From Epiperipatus broadwayi (lineage: Eukaryota > Onychophora > Udeonychophora > Euonychophora > Peripatidae), in contig JAQFVV010012446.1 of assembly GCA_028023455.1 (NCBI GenBank), positions 1,054,001 to 1,118,000 on the forward strand: a stretch of DNA of 64,000 nucleotides. The letters run 5' to 3'. The notes under the pieces were generated by a model. It made no database searches. It saw nothing but the letters and a program-made list of their open reading frames with translations, and was not told the origin of the DNA. Position 1 is the stretch's first letter. Each line of letters opens with the position of its first letter. This document shows positions 48,862 to 61,250 of the stretch, piece after piece. Made by a program: the position numbers and the translations under genes.

Positions 48862-51800
48862 CTTAAATTGTTATGTGATTATTTTGATAATACAAAAAAA
48901 AAAACACATTTTATGCTTAAAATAAATACTGTAAGGAATAAAAAAAATCAAGAAAATAGATGACACTAATAAACATGATGTGCACAAAAGTAATACATTA
49001 AAACTCAAAAGTGGATGCTCATAAGTACATTTAATGATGTAATATTCTGAACAAGTGTTTCCAAATCATTATATAGACCAGACAACAAGACAATGGGCAA
49101 AAAAGCATTGGATATCTTTTCAAATGTTTTTTAAAAAAAAAATCATTATCCATGACAGGGATTTATCAACAACCAATGAGATAGACAGTTATAATAACCC
49201 TTTTCCCGCCGCCACCCCTACCACAAGGGGGGGGGGGTATGGAGCCACTTCCAAAATCAAAAAATTAAATTAATTTTTTAGATAAATGAAGATAATAGAA
49301 ATTATACAACAAAAATTCATTGCATAGTTTTACTTCTGATATATATCTGATAATGTGTTTTCCCAAAACTTTTGTTGAATGTTCAAAGTAAAATAAAATA
49401 AAAAACTTATAATAGATTTTTTATGGAAAATATTTAATAACATATTCAAAATATATTATAAAATTTTGTCATATATTCCCTAAAATAAAATAAAAATGTT
49501 TGAAATAGAAAATTGGTGATGGCTGACGAATAAAATGCCAATTAAGCATACTTTTAAGCAAAAAAAAACAATGGAATTATGTATATATCAACTGCTTATA
49601 GCCTCTATATATTTTACTTTTTTTATTTTATTGTGCCAACAATTGTTAAAATTGTATTGTATGCAGAAATCACACTGCTCTAAATAACACTGACATCTCA
49701 TTGTAATTTCAAACAGTGAATAAAAATAATCTAGTAAATGTATATATTAACTATCATAACATACATTTTGTAATTTATTTCTAATATAGTTTACTATGTA
49801 ATCTGTTTTTTAAAAAAATTACATAAGAAACAAAAAAAAAACAATTTGCAGAGAATTTTATCAGTTTTTATTACAATAGAGAGACAAAACAGCATGGTGT
49901 TATATATCTATTATTCATGAATCGGCAGTGTTCATTATAATATGAATTATGTAGATTTAAAAAAGTATTAATAAATAAAAATAATACAGAGAATAGACAT
50001 GATAAGAGAGATAAAATTATAATAATGAAGATAAATAGGCATAATTAAAAAACAATACATATATACATAAAAATAATTCAATGGAATTATTTTTAAATGT
50101 TCTTTTTTTTTTTTTTTGAATTAACAGATAATTATAATGTTGACATTTAATTAAGCTCGCTGAATGTAAAATATTCTCTCTCACTGTTCATTATTAGGTA
50201 TTATACCATGGGTATTGATGCTTATTTTCTTTCCTTCCAAGATTTTCCCATCAGCATTTTTTTTCATTGTAAATTAGACATCAAAATTTTTTACATACAA
50301 ACATCTATATTTTAATTTAACTTTCTCAATAGATAAAACACAAAATTTAGTGGCGATATTGCTTTTTATGATAAATTTCTACTGTAACCTCTTATTTTCA
50401 TCAGCTTAAAAAAAAAAAAAAAAAATATTTACTGTTGTATAGATTTTAATAAATATTTTTAAATGCTTTTATTTTTAGATATTCATATTTTTATATTTTA
50501 CAACTTAGGGGGAAATGTATACACCTATAGCATCTATTTCTTTATCGAAAAATTTGATTATTTTTTTATTACAAAAGGCAAAGTGAATTAAAATATAACA
50601 GAAAATATGTGATTTTAAATAAATTTACTAAACAAATGAAAAAATAAGGCATAACTGCTATAAAAACGATATATATTTCTAAATCCCAGAAATAGTAGAT
50701 AGGGAGAGAGTAATATTTTTAAAAATAAAATCACTTTTTTTAAATTTCTGAAAATGTGCTTGAATATATTTTTCATTAAAAAAACATCCCCTAGAGAGCT
50801 AGTTAACTTTTAAAATGCCAATTTCTTTTTACACTAGAATAAAGCAGAAAAATATTGTCATATTATAAATGTCAATGATGACAATCTCATAAGTAAACAA
50901 TGAACTAAATATCCACATAATTCTTCTAAGTTAAAATGTAAAAGAGCATTATTTACAACAATGAAGTTCTAAACTAGACTTTAATGCTTTACTAAATCTA
51001 GTTACAATAGATTCTTTATTTTTCAATAAATATTTTATTATGTATAGAAAATAAATTCCACAGGTACTATGCTTCCTATTTTCTAAAAATGAAAATGGTT
51101 TTATTTAATGAACATTTAATCAAAATCAAACGTTGATATAATTACAATGCAAATCTTATTGAAAAATATGGGTATGACAATAAATTGTATAATAACACGC
51201 AAATAAAACCAGATTTATAAAAAAAAAAAATGATTCTGAGAATTTAATTTTGTGCTTAACATGTTTTAGGATTTCCACTATAAAATTATATTTTCCAAAA
51301 TGAAGCTTCTTAAATGCAGCACTATGGTTTACTTTGTTGTATTGGAAAGAATAAAATTAATTAAAAAAAAACAAAACAATTCTAATTTAAAATATTTTTA
51401 AGTAATAATATATATATATATATTAGATGAGATAGTTTATATAAAGAAAGTATTTTTTAAATAGTATTTAATATTTCCAAATGTTACAACTATTTAATTT
51501 AACATTTCAAAAATAGACACTAAAGTGAAAGTATTAATTAAGTAATTAAATAAAAACTTTATTCTAAGCTAAATTCCTTTATAAAGCCACTATCATTTCA
51601 ATTCACTTTAGCAAGTTTATCACTTTTTATGTAATATATTTTTTGATATTTTATTAAATAAAAAATATTCAAATAATACATATACACACACACCTTTATC
51701 TCTATTATCGATGGACTTTTATGTGAGGATTCACTATAGAGATCATCAAAAACTTATACCCATCATTTTGATTTATATTCACTTATTTGTTACCTTTTTA

Positions 51801-52680
51801 AAAAAAAGAACTTTTTAAAGTTTTTCTTAAAAACAATCTCAAATTTTTCAAAATAGCAGCCATTTTGTAAGTTTATGCTGTCAGATGATAGTGACTTCAT
51901 TAAAGATATATCAACTGCAAGTAGAATGGTGACAGTATCGCTAAAAAAATATAATAAAGTACAGACTTTATTCATTTCAAGATTATTATATCTTGATTAT
52001 AGAATCAAAATACAATTAATGTGTTTTGATTGATTGTCATCTATGTCCTTGCAACATGATCGGTGCTTTTGTTTTATGAGGTTTTTATTGTTAATAACTG
52101 CAAAAGCAAAAAAAAAAAAAAAAAGCCAGTTTCATTCAATACAGTAAGTAATCAAAAGCATACTTCTTTCATATACAACAATAAAGTTTCTAATGTGCAC
52201 ATTGGAGAAAATTATCAGTTTTATAAATTAAAATTGTTGTGAGCGTTATTTTACTTAAAGCAAAGAATACATTAATTGTAATTGTAAATTATTTTGAGGA
52301 AAAAAAAGACTTCATGCATTATGCACTTAATAATCAACTTTATACAAAGATTGCTAAACATAAGTTTAAAATGTCATTTACTTGCTCAATTTTAAATCAA
52401 CAATCTTATAATGTGGACAATATACAAAAAAATTCAGTTTTTAGCATAAACATAAAAAATATCTTTACAATATCAGTAAAAAAAATTAATACTTCACATT
52501 ATTAAAACTTCAGCAATCAAATTTTTATTTAATTTCACTGAATTTATGTAAAATAAATAAATCCTTAAAAAAAAAAAAAAAATTAACATGTAAAAAAAAA
52601 TTCTGTTTTATTACTTAGATATTACAAAAAATAAAAACTTGAATAATAGAACAATTTTAAATAGAACTTGCACAGAATCA
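48862..52680. other. AT-rich DNA upstream of the last confident SAFB-like exon
   Basis: Very AT-rich with many homopolymer runs (49230 G run, 50105 T run, 50408 A run, 52105 A run). Two weak exon candidates lie here on the minus strand. At 51694-51715 there is a 22-base frame reading SIDNRDK with a GTGTGT donor. At 51794-51940 there is a frame opening after a strong acceptor TATATTTTTTTAG, with donor AAAG/GTAAC. Neither joins cleanly in phase with both neighbours or matches a known domain. Confidence 0.5.
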
Positions 52681-52689
52681 GTACGTGTC

Positions 52690-53805
52690 ACACTTACGGT
52701 ACTCACATCATTCCATCCATCATTTTGTTACATTTAAAATATATCAATTTTTTTTCTACAATGAAATTTACATTTTTTATTTGTTTTTTTTTTTAGATGC
52801 AATTTTTAATTTTTTCTTTTTTTTTTTAGATTTAGCATCCGTAAAACTTTTACTGTTGAAATGGCCTCTCTCGCCGTTTGTTGAGATTATTCAACTGCCC
52901 ATGTATGCATTAATGAGCATTCTCTTTGTTCAAAAAGATGTATGTTTTTTTTCTATCATGAAATTTAATTTTTTTTTATAATTTTTTTTTTTTTTTTTGA
53001 AATGCAATTTTTCATTATTTTTTTTTTCTTCTCTTTTTTAGATTTAGCCTTCATAAAAATGTATGGACTCTCATGGCTTGCTCTGATTGCCAACGTATAT
53101 AATTCTAAGCCTTTTTCTTTGTAGAAGCTAATTTTAATGATAATTTCAGTAATGCTTCAGATCTAGAAACTGCATTGACCAAAAAAAAAAAGTTGGTGAA
53201 GCATTTTATTTGCAGGACAAGCATGGGAATTGCATCTAGGCCTTCTTTACAACCAGAGTTTAAACTTGGAATCAACATCGATGAGTCGTGCCAGCCAGAA
53301 ATTCAGTTAGTGTTTTAAATTACTTTATTATTTATATTTTTATATAATGAAATATGTGTAGAAAAGCAATATGTTATAGAATTTTAGGCAATTTACATTT
53401 CAATGATAATAAAAACATGCACCCTCAGCTGTACCCTATCATACATCTCCCACATATATATATAATCAGCGTTCATAATAAATGTGTTTATTTTGATGTT
53501 TATTGATTTAGTTATAGTTTTTATTCATTTTATCTTAAATTTGTTTGACTTTTTTTTTTTTTAGTACACTTTTTACTTGAATACATATTTTAAGTCACAC
53601 CCCTTTTTTCAATATAATAATTAATGAATAATAATACATTGCAATTTACTAAAGTTCTCTTTGCATAATCTCATAAGCTGTTCTTACTGTTTGATATTTG
53701 AGTACACTTTACTTGAAAAGAATACACATTTTAGGTCACACCCCATTTTTCAATAATGTAATTAATATTATAACAGATCTGCTATATGGCATACAATATA
53801 TTGTA
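52690..53805 (+). repeat. Dispersed repeat A, middle part (copy 3)
   Basis: Collinear with 9960-11340. Both have T-rich stretches ending in TTTTTAG/ATTTAG, an A-run followed by a TTTGCAGGACAAG/TCTGCAAGGACAA block, AATGAAATAT-GT, CATTTCAATGATA and GAGTACACTTTA repeats. In this copy the T-rich unit of about 230 bases is itself duplicated (52750-52850 and 52945-53060). Polypyrimidine-AG sites recur at the same place in each unit. No long frame survives. Confidence 0.7.
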
Positions 53806-54560
53806 ATGGGATGGGTAGATGAGTTGAACCTGGGATGATGGCAAAACATCATCATTCCCAAGTCAAAATTATTTCAAATAATGAAAATTAAAGATATTGT
53901 TTAATATTAAAAGATATATAATCAATGTTACATCTTACAAGGAGAGCATGAGATCATTGAGAATCTCCAAGAGATCATTAAGAGATCAGCCAGTTAACTC
54001 AGAAGAGCAACTACAAGCATAATTAACCATCAACCAGCATTATATGGTAAAAGTAATTATAAGTAAATATGAGTTCTACTCAAAATACCATTCATTGTCA
54101 TGAATGAACAATAATTAAAATAAATCAGTACAATAAATCAACAGTCAATCTTGTGACTGGATCAGAAATGGGTCTTCTGTAGACCAGGCTAACTATTGAG
54201 CCTTTGCCAGCTTGGGGCAATTGTTTAAACATTAATTTGGAGGCACAAACTAAGTGTGAACCCATTAAAATACATAAAGAATAATGCTGGGATATAAAAC
54301 ATGCTGATCATTATCAATGCTCAGGCCACTTGTACTTGTCAACTATAAACTCAATTTCTAATACAACTAAACTAAAATCAAATGTAGTCCAGGAGCTTTG
54401 AAGAATAAAATCCTTGTGCCAAAACCAAGACAATGTCATACTGGAATGCTCCTAAAGCAATAAAAACAATCCATATTTATATATTCGTCCCAGGCTCGTA
54501 TCTAGCTCAGAGAACATAAGCTCTATTACTGTATGTGACCAACAAATGATGATTTAATAC
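53806..54560 (+). mobile_element. Dispersed repeat B (copy 1), about 750 bases
   Basis: Matches the reverse complement of 61370-62140 along its length. Shared blocks include GAACCTGGGATGATGGCAAA, TTTCAAATAATGAAAATTAA, the AGATCAGCCAGTTAACTC region, a CAGTCAATCTTGTGACTGGA block, GACCAGGCTAACTATTGAGC and CTCAGAGAACA followed by TGTATGTGACCAA. Non-coding. The left border begins with CAATATATTGTAATGG. The class is unknown. Confidence 0.8.
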
Positions 54561-55040
54561 AATTTTAACAATTAAATACAAATTTATTATTAACAAAAAA
54601 AATAAATGATATTAAGATCTGCAGAATTGGGCTTCTGATTTTGAATAATATATAAAATTAAAAGTTATCACATTGTAATTTATAGGATTACTACAAAATT
54701 CAAGTTATTATATTATGACTGACATAAATGTTTATATAGGTGCACAGATGCGCATTAGCAGTACACAATGAATACGTCTTTGAATAGACATTTAATAATA
54801 AAAAAAATGATTAAAATTTTACATATAAGTTATACTTGACAAGCATTGATATTTGCAATACAATTGACAGATATATGCACACATGCATGTGTGTGCGTGA
54901 AATTTCTGAACATATTTAACTTGTTACATAAAAATAATATATGAATAAACTTTTAAGTTTATATTTTTAATAATATAAATATCTATGCTAGGTTTACTAA
55001 AACATGTTTACAGAATTCCACAGATTATTAACAAATTTAA
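54561..55040. other. AT-rich DNA with no recognised feature
   Basis: Includes a short CA/TG alternating stretch near 54880-54896. Nothing else supported. Confidence 0.5.
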
Positions 55041-56390
55041 TTTTGTCAAACAATCATCATCATCATTATCAATTCACTGCAGGATGAAGGTCTCTCAAAG
55101 TTCAATCCATCTCCGATCTTTAGCTTCTCTACATCACCCCTGCACATTTTCTTATTTCATCTATCCATCTCACAATCTCTTGGAATCCAGTTTACAATTT
55201 TAATTGTCCATCTATTATCATCTCTTCTAGCAATATATCCAGCCCAACCCCACTTCAGCCTTTTAATTTTTTCAATGAGGTCAGTAACACCTGTTTGTTC
55301 TCTTACCCATAAATTGTGTTTTCAATCTCTTGTTACTCCCAACATGCATCTCTCCATATTTCTTTGAGTGGTCTGAAGTCTCTGTATTGCTCTTCTATTA
55401 AGTATCCAGGTTTCAGATCCATAAGTAAGAACTGGTAAAACACATTTATTAAAAACCTTTCTTTTCAAACATATAAGCATATTTCCTTTTAGTATAAAGT
55501 TATTTCTACCAAAAGCACCCCAACCAAGTTTAATTCTACGATTGATTTCAGCCATTATGTTTCCATCTGTATTAATAATCTGACCAAGACATTTGGAACT
55601 GTTAACTTCTTCTAACTCATCATAACTGATCTTTATTTTCATATTTTGAAAAAATCCATTAAACGTTACTTTAGTCTTTTTAACATTTATCTTTAGTCCT
55701 ACTTTCATCTGATAACTCCTGCAACATTTCCCGCAGCTCTAAAGCATTATTTGTAAAAACAACTACATCATCTGCAAAATCTAAATAACTTAAATAATCT
55801 CCATTTTATTTTACTTTCACTCCTTTAGCTTCCCATTTTATTCCATAAAATACTTCTTGCAGCACTATTGTAAAAAGTTTTGGAGATATGGAGTCACCCT
55901 GTCTTACACCCTTCTCAATGTTGACTTTCCCAGTATCATTATGTAATCTCTAATTGCTGCTGTTGCATTTTTATAAATATTCTTTAAAATATGGCAATAT
56001 CCTGGATCTATACCTTGATGATCCAACGCCTTTAATCACTGAAGAAATGTTTATAGAATCAAATGCCTTTTCATAATCTACAAATCCAAAGCATAATGGC
56101 AACTCATATTCATTTGTCCTTTCTATAACTTCTCTCAATACCTGGATATGAACTACTGTACTAAAATGACTTTTAAATCCAGCTTTGTTCTCTAGGTTGG
56201 TTGAAATCCAATGTTCTCTATAGACGAGTAGTAATTATCTTGGGAAAAAAATTATATTAAACTGATAAAAGGCTGATAGGTCTGTAATTTCTAATATCTT
56301 CTTTTCACCTTTTTTAAATATTAATATTAATACTGCATTCTTCCAATCATCTGGTACATCTTTATATAACAATAATTTTTATAATTACTA
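55041..56390 (-). mobile_element. RTE-type LINE, 3' half of the reverse transcriptase to the tail
   Basis: The minus-strand frame (best part 55708-55322) encodes MKVGLKINVKKTKVTFNGFF, then YDELEEVNSSKCLGQIINTD, MAEINRRIKLGWGAFGRN, CLKRKVFNKCVLPVLTYGSE and TWILNRRAIQRLQTTQRNME. This is the thumb and C-terminal region typical of RTE-clade elements. Upstream frames with stops keep EYELPLCFGFVDYEKAFDSI and IKALDHQGIDPGYCHILKN. The conserved FADD-type box has decayed. A (TGATGA)n tail on the minus strand (55050-55068) marks the 3' end, as is usual for RTE. Truncated at its 5' end and frameshifted, so inactive. Confidence 0.9.
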
Positions 56391-56630
56391 ATTCTATTTT
56401 GAATATACATAAAATTTACATATATACGTCTGAATCAATATTAAAAAAAAAAATCAGTTTTCAAATTCTATTACAGCTTTCTTTTATTCTTATAAAAGCA
56501 TAGCCAATTTTTGAGAGGTTAGAAAACTTTTATCAGGTTACCCCTTAACTATTTATAAATGCCGTTAAATTTAAAAATATAGATTTAAAATGTCTATCAA
56601 ATGAATTATTGAAGAATAACTCACTTTTGT
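56391..56630. other. AT-rich spacer, no feature
   Basis: Short AT-rich spacer between the RTE copy and the large foldback. Confidence 0.4.
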
Positions 56631-58615
56631 ATACAAGTTTATCTGTGCTTCTCTGCATATAAACACAGCAGCATACGTATAACTACTTTATATAGCCGGT
56701 GTTTCTCTTGGGCAAGCAGGTTTTTTGGTCAATCCAGGCAATTGTCACCATTAGATAAAAGTAGATAATTCAGGTATGGTTGGCTTTCTCCCTTCTGCAG
56801 TTGGTTTCACTTAGACTTGGGTTTGGTAAGCTTCAGGTCAGCAAGCTGTTTTCCAGAACACTTTTAAGACTATGAATTTCAATACAAATAAGGTAATTTT
56901 CCTCCATGTGAACTCAAACTCCACCACTGAACTGAAGAGCAGCTACTTCCTCGCATTCTTACATCCTCACGGCAGTGCTCTGATAATTCTACTAGCCATC
57001 TCTGCAGCTAGCTTTACTGTTGCCATTCTCGGCTACAGTTACCAACTCTTCACAAAATATTTTAGCCAATTGTACAGTTAGCTCTTCTGCTAACCGCTTT
57101 TCAATAATATTAAAGCCAAATTGACTGATATTTTTAATCAGTCCTTTTTATAATCTCGGTTGGGTCAGGTGATAAAAACATAGTGACTGTTTTCAATTAA
57201 CTTTAATTCTTTGGAATTTGACCAAAGGTGGGTGCCATCTATATACATGTTTTTACTTTGATATCAATTAATTAAAAGATTTCAAAAATAGACATTTTTA
57301 TAATTATCAGAAAACATGCTTATTTTTAAGATTTCAAAATCAGAATAAAAATATTATTTTTGATTTATCAGACCTTTTATTAAATATTTAATTTTATAAT
57401 TTTATTTTAAATCCAAAGTTATTTAACCTTTTATTTATTATTTTTATTTCAGTGAATGTAGAAAATATATTTCTGCTTTTCCTTTACTTTATATATATGT
57501 GTGCACACACACACGACATTATTGTGTGCTATGTAACCCAACTGGTTACAATATATAAAGTTAAAAAGAAAAGTAGAAATAAACACAGACATAAATTTAT
57601 AGATATTTTTCTACACTATCCTTAAATAGTAACGGGTTAAATAACTCTGAATTTGAAATAAAATTCTATTATGAAATAAAGATTTTAAACAGTCTAATAA
57701 AAATATTTTTATTCTGATTTTGAAATTTTAAAAAAAAAGTGTTTTATGTTTAAAATAGAACTGATAATTGTAAATATTTCTATTATCTATTCTTTTTGAA
57801 AAATCTTTTAATTAAAATTTGGATCAAATATCTTTTTTAATTAATGCTTGTATGCATTTCACTATCTAAGTAAAAACATGTAAATTGCAAAGTTGTTTTC
57901 AAAAGTAGCTTTTAATTAAAAAGGATTTGAAAGGATTAGTGATCTTTTTGAAAAAAAAAAAAACTTTTTAATTAAATGTGTTGTTATCACACCAAACCAA
58001 TTCTATAAAAGGATTCGATAAAAAAAAAAGGGTTTGGTTTGACTTATAGCTTTTGTAAGAGCTGGCCAGAAACATCTGGTTTTAAAATTTTAAGCAGATG
58101 ACCAAATTGGACAGCTGCAAAGTTTGGATATTAATTTTTTTTTAAGACAGTTCTTGTCTTAATATTTTTGGTGAAGCAGTTGTCTAATGACTAGCTGCTA
58201 AGTTTGGCTAAAATATTTTGTGAAGAGTTAGCTGCAGTTTGTTGGTACTGTAGCAGAGAGTTGCCACAGCAGAGCTAGCTGCAGAGATGACTGACAGAAT
58301 TATACAGAGGACTGCCATGAAGATATAAGAATGCAAGAAAACAGCTGCCCTAATTTACTGCTGAAATTTTGAATCATGAATCAGACCCACTTCTAAATTC
58401 CCTACTCTGCTTAAATATGGAGAGGACAGTTTGCTGGGCCAAAGTCTGCAAGTCCAAGACAGAAAGGAACCTAAATCAAGACCAACTTACCTGGATTATA
58501 ACTACCTGATTATGACTTTCCTGAACTGGTCCTCGTCAAGAGAAAGGATCAGTTGATAAAGTAGTTATACATATGCTGTGATGTCTATATCCAAAGAAGC
58601 ACAGATAAACATATT
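56631..58615. mobile_element. Large imperfect foldback (about 2 kb, arms of about 600 bases)
   Basis: GTTTATCTGTGCTTCTCTGC, CAGCATACGTATAACTACTT and the following GTTTCTCTTG at 56637-56712 are repeated in reverse complement at 58528-58605 (AAGAAGCACAGATAAAC, AAGTAGTTATACATATGCTG). Further inwards, ATTCAGGTATGGTTGG pairs with CCAACTTACCTGGAT, and CTTTTTATAATCTCGGTTGG near 57145 pairs with CCAATTCTATAAAAGG near 57998. The spacer of about 800 bases is very AT-rich. The short plus-strand frame 56872-57081 lies in one arm and has no domain. Confidence 0.75.
57488..57515. repeat. TA/TG/CA microsatellite
   Basis: Alternating TATATATGTGTGCACACACA tract in the foldback spacer. Confidence 0.8.
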
Positions 58616-59118
58616 AACAGTGAGTTGCATTTTTTTTTTTATATTCCTTTAAAGACATTTTAAGTTAGTAACTTAAAGTAAAACAAACAAGTAACTTTTG
58701 CTTGAGTTGAAATCTGACAGCTTAAAGAAATTTTAAATGATTTCTTTGGTCTGAACTGACAGATACATAAAACGATTTTATTTTTCATTTGGAGACCTTG
58801 ATAATTAATTAATCAACAAGTACCTGTCAAACAAAAATTGACTTTATTTAGTTTGAAAAGAAAAAAAAAACAAGCTGTAATATGATTTGAGAATTGATTT
58901 TAAATTATATCTATATTTTGTTTATACACGCGTGATTGTGTGAAATTTTCTGTGTTTTCCAAATGGAATTAGGAAAATATATTATTGTAACCAATTAAAA
59001 TAGGACATATATAAAAATTTAATCATTTTTTTGAAATATATTAATTGTATATTATAAATCACGAGTCAATGTACATATAGATATGTAAACCACCATATAG
59101 TAACTTGAATTTTGTATA
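58616..59118. other. AT-rich flank of the promoter-like segment
   Basis: No gene or repeat recognised. The sequence becomes less AT-rich and gains CpG after about 59130. Confidence 0.45.
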
Positions 59119-59189
59119 TTAATCACATATATGTAAATCGCAACGTGGTAATTTGAAATTTGCATAGTAATCAAAATCAGAAAGCTTAC

Positions 59190-59388
59190 GTGTAGCCTTA
59201 ATTTTAGTGACCTTAATTTCACTTGTTTTAACTACTTCCGGTTTGTCGGCAACGATTGCGCTCGTTAATGTTCGTTTGTTGAAGTTCGTTTTTCTGTTTG
59301 AAATTACGGAAAAACTATAAGGACTACGCATGCGCCTATACCATAATTCTCTTCGTTGTTTTTTCCTCTTTTCGTAGGTAGTCGCCAT
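59190..59388 (-). CDS. Possible first exon, minus strand (unassigned)
   Basis: An ATG at 59388 in the context AAAAATGGCGAC opens a frame reading MATTYEKRKKQRRELWYRRM, then SPYSFSVISNRKTNF and a Lys/Thr/Val-rich stretch. It reaches a good donor (CAC/GTAAGC) at 59189. Without splicing the frame continues to 59119. The product is basic and has no recognised domain. The exon would end in phase 1, which is the phase required by the SAFB-like exon at 48861, but the expected SAP domain is absent, so the link is only a possibility. CpG-rich composition sets it apart from the surrounding DNA. It could also be untranslated leader or noise. Confidence 0.3.
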
Positions 59389-59520
59389 TTTTCTGTAAGT
59401 TAAAAAATAAAATTTTTATTAATTTTTTTGCGAATAAGGTCAATTTTTTTAAAAATTTTTTTCACAATTTGTTAGATTAACGGAAAGAAAAGTACGCAAA
59501 ATAAATGAACGGGACATGAT
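59225..59520. promoter_or_regulatory. CpG-rich promoter-like segment, possibly bidirectional
   Basis: The segment is unusually CpG-dense for this AT-rich window. It holds ACTTCCGG (59234-59241, ETS-type), CGCATGCGC (59327-59335, NRF1-type) and CGCCATTTT (59383-59391, YY1-type on the minus strand, overlapping an ATG). These motifs are typical of animal housekeeping promoters, which often lack a TATA box and fire in both directions. Divergent reading frames start on either side (59388 minus and about 59518 plus). Motif identity is seen; promoter function is inferred. Confidence 0.5.
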
Positions 59521-59842
59521 GGCCTCTGATACGGATTATTTTAGCGGTGATGAATTTGTCCCATCTAAGCCCTTTGACTCCGAGGATAGTGTTAGTTATA
59601 GTGATCTTGAAGAATATTTTTCGTCATCAGAAGAAGAAACTACTTTACCAGCCAAAAAGAAAAAACTACAGTGCTTTTCTGGATGATATCAATACACCAG
59701 GCCCGTCAACAAGTGTTCCCAACGATATCAATCGGCCAGGCCCTTCATCTAGTAACAGTAATCTGTGTCCGGACGTAACCTGCAAACTTGTGAATGTAGA
59801 GAATTTTACTAAAACTCCCAGGTTTGAAGTTTTCTATAGTAG
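59518..59842 (+). pseudogene. Acidic N-terminal-like coding exon with a frameshift
   Basis: An ATG at about 59516 opens MMASDTDYFSGDEFVPSKPF, then a Ser/Asp/Glu-rich stretch (SEDSVSYSDLEEYFSSSEEE) and PAKKKKL, then stops. One frame over, the sequence continues sensibly from the A-run at 59660 as YSAFLDDINTPGPSTS, NDINRPGPSSS and VNVENFTKTPRFEVFYS. It ends at a strong donor AG/GTAAGT (59843). The acidic start and Pro/Ser linker resemble the N-terminus of piggyBac-type transposases or their domesticated relatives, but no catalytic domain follows. The shift lies in an A-rich run, so either decay or an assembly indel could explain it. Confidence 0.45.
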
Positions 59843-60814
59843 GTAAGTATTCAATTTTAGATTTTTTTTAATGTTATTTGATAAAAAACTTTTATCAACT
59901 ATTATCAGAGAAACTAATAAATATGCCACTCAAGAAAAATGACTGACTGATTTTTTACTCTGTGATAGGTAGCACATATGAAAGGTAATGTTTTTATTAT
60001 TGTTTTTTTTTTTGTTGGTTTGTTTTAGCTACCAGCACAATGGATGAATGGTTGAACACTGATTCAAGACTATTTACAATTTATTCCTCTCTAGCAAATT
60101 GATTGTATATAATGCAGTAACTTTTTTTATTCTGTTTTTACTAATTTTTGTTTTACTAACATGGTTTTCATTGTTTTTGTTTTACTAATTTAGTTTTTAT
60201 TTGTTGTTTTATTAACTTGTTTTTTACTAACTTCATTTTATACTTTATAGGCATATGACTGTCTGATTGCCTTCCTTATTAGAATTTTGTTTCAGCTTCA
60301 TTACTGATTACTTTTTCCAATTGGTAAACAAGATCTGGCATGATGAAATATTTTGCATATTTATATTAGCATATATGAACAGGTATGCTTCTCTGGAAGA
60401 CGTATCTTGGAAGAGGTAGAATATAAACATTTTTTTATATAAATATCTGCCATAGAACCTTTTAGTAATCATTGTCTGCCTCTTGAAATGAGAAATTTGT
60501 AAATTGTTTTCTGTATTGGCAATGATTATTCAGTATGATGATGATGATGTTATAAACAAGGTTGGTTTATCCAAAGTCTAAAATCAAAATAGTGCATCTT
60601 GTTTAATAGGCTTTTGAGTTTTCCCATAACCATTGGCAGAACTTTCATGATTCATACATATACACCACTTTTATAATATACCTGTACTATGATGATGATG
60701 ATGACATTTTATTTTTTTATTGTATTTATAATGGTAAGTAATAATTTTCCACTTCCTTCATTATTTTTATATTCTGTTAGAATTTTAATTTTTTTATTTT
60801 TTATCTTTTATTAG
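59843..60814 (+). other. Candidate intron of the 59.5 kb transcript
   Basis: Bounded by GTAAGTAT on the left and a T-rich tract ending TTTTATTAG on the right. AT-rich with ATG/GAT microsatellite pieces near 60540 and 60690. No coding feature. Confidence 0.4.
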
Positions 60815-60930
60815 GGAGAACTCTTTTCTGCCAGGCGCCTTGACAATTTGCAACAGTTGGGGTAGAAGATAAAAATGAAGAACTCCTATAGGAACATTTT
60901 CGGACATTGTAAAGCTATGGATTATCTCAG
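60815..60930 (+). CDS. Candidate second exon with a stop codon
   Basis: Lies between the acceptor TTTTATTAG and the donor CTCAG/GTAAGAC. Joined in phase to the 59842 donor it would add ENSFLPGALTICNSWGRR and then a TAA at 60870-60872. The second half is therefore non-coding. The last 16 bases and the following intron belong to repeat A (match at 8375). Support is splice signals and phase only. Confidence 0.3.
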
Positions 60931-61250
60931 GTAAGACTTATTATATATCTTTAGAAAGATTTTTTTGTGAGGAATACAAAGAAATTATCACTGAAGATGT
61001 AATTTGCATTTTAGTTAAAGTTAATTTTCAAATTATGAACAAACAATAAAATAATAATTATTTCGGTTGTGAAAATTTCTTTTTTTCCTTATTTTTTATA
61101 TAGTTATCACTATTTATTTTATGCTTATTGTTTTCCTTAGTTTTTCTAGTTTCTAGCAATGTAATTGTTTTTGCTCTAACATAATTCAAACTGAAGTTAT
61201 TGTGAAAATTGTGTATCAGGCCAGTATTTTAAAAAGTTCAATATGGCGGC
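60915..61250 (+). repeat. Dispersed repeat A, 5' part (copy 2)
   Basis: Matches 8375-8660 along its length, ending at the same TTCAATATGG. In this copy the donor (CTCAG/GTAAGA) is intact. It is followed by CGGCTTGAAGCTGAAG and a foldback fragment. Confidence 0.8.

Noticed and set aside
51694-51940. Two extra minus-strand exon candidates upstream of the SAFB-like gene
   Set aside because: The 22-base candidate needs a poor AAAAG acceptor because extending it introduces in-frame stops. The 147-base one ends in phase 2 and does not join in phase. Kept only as a note.
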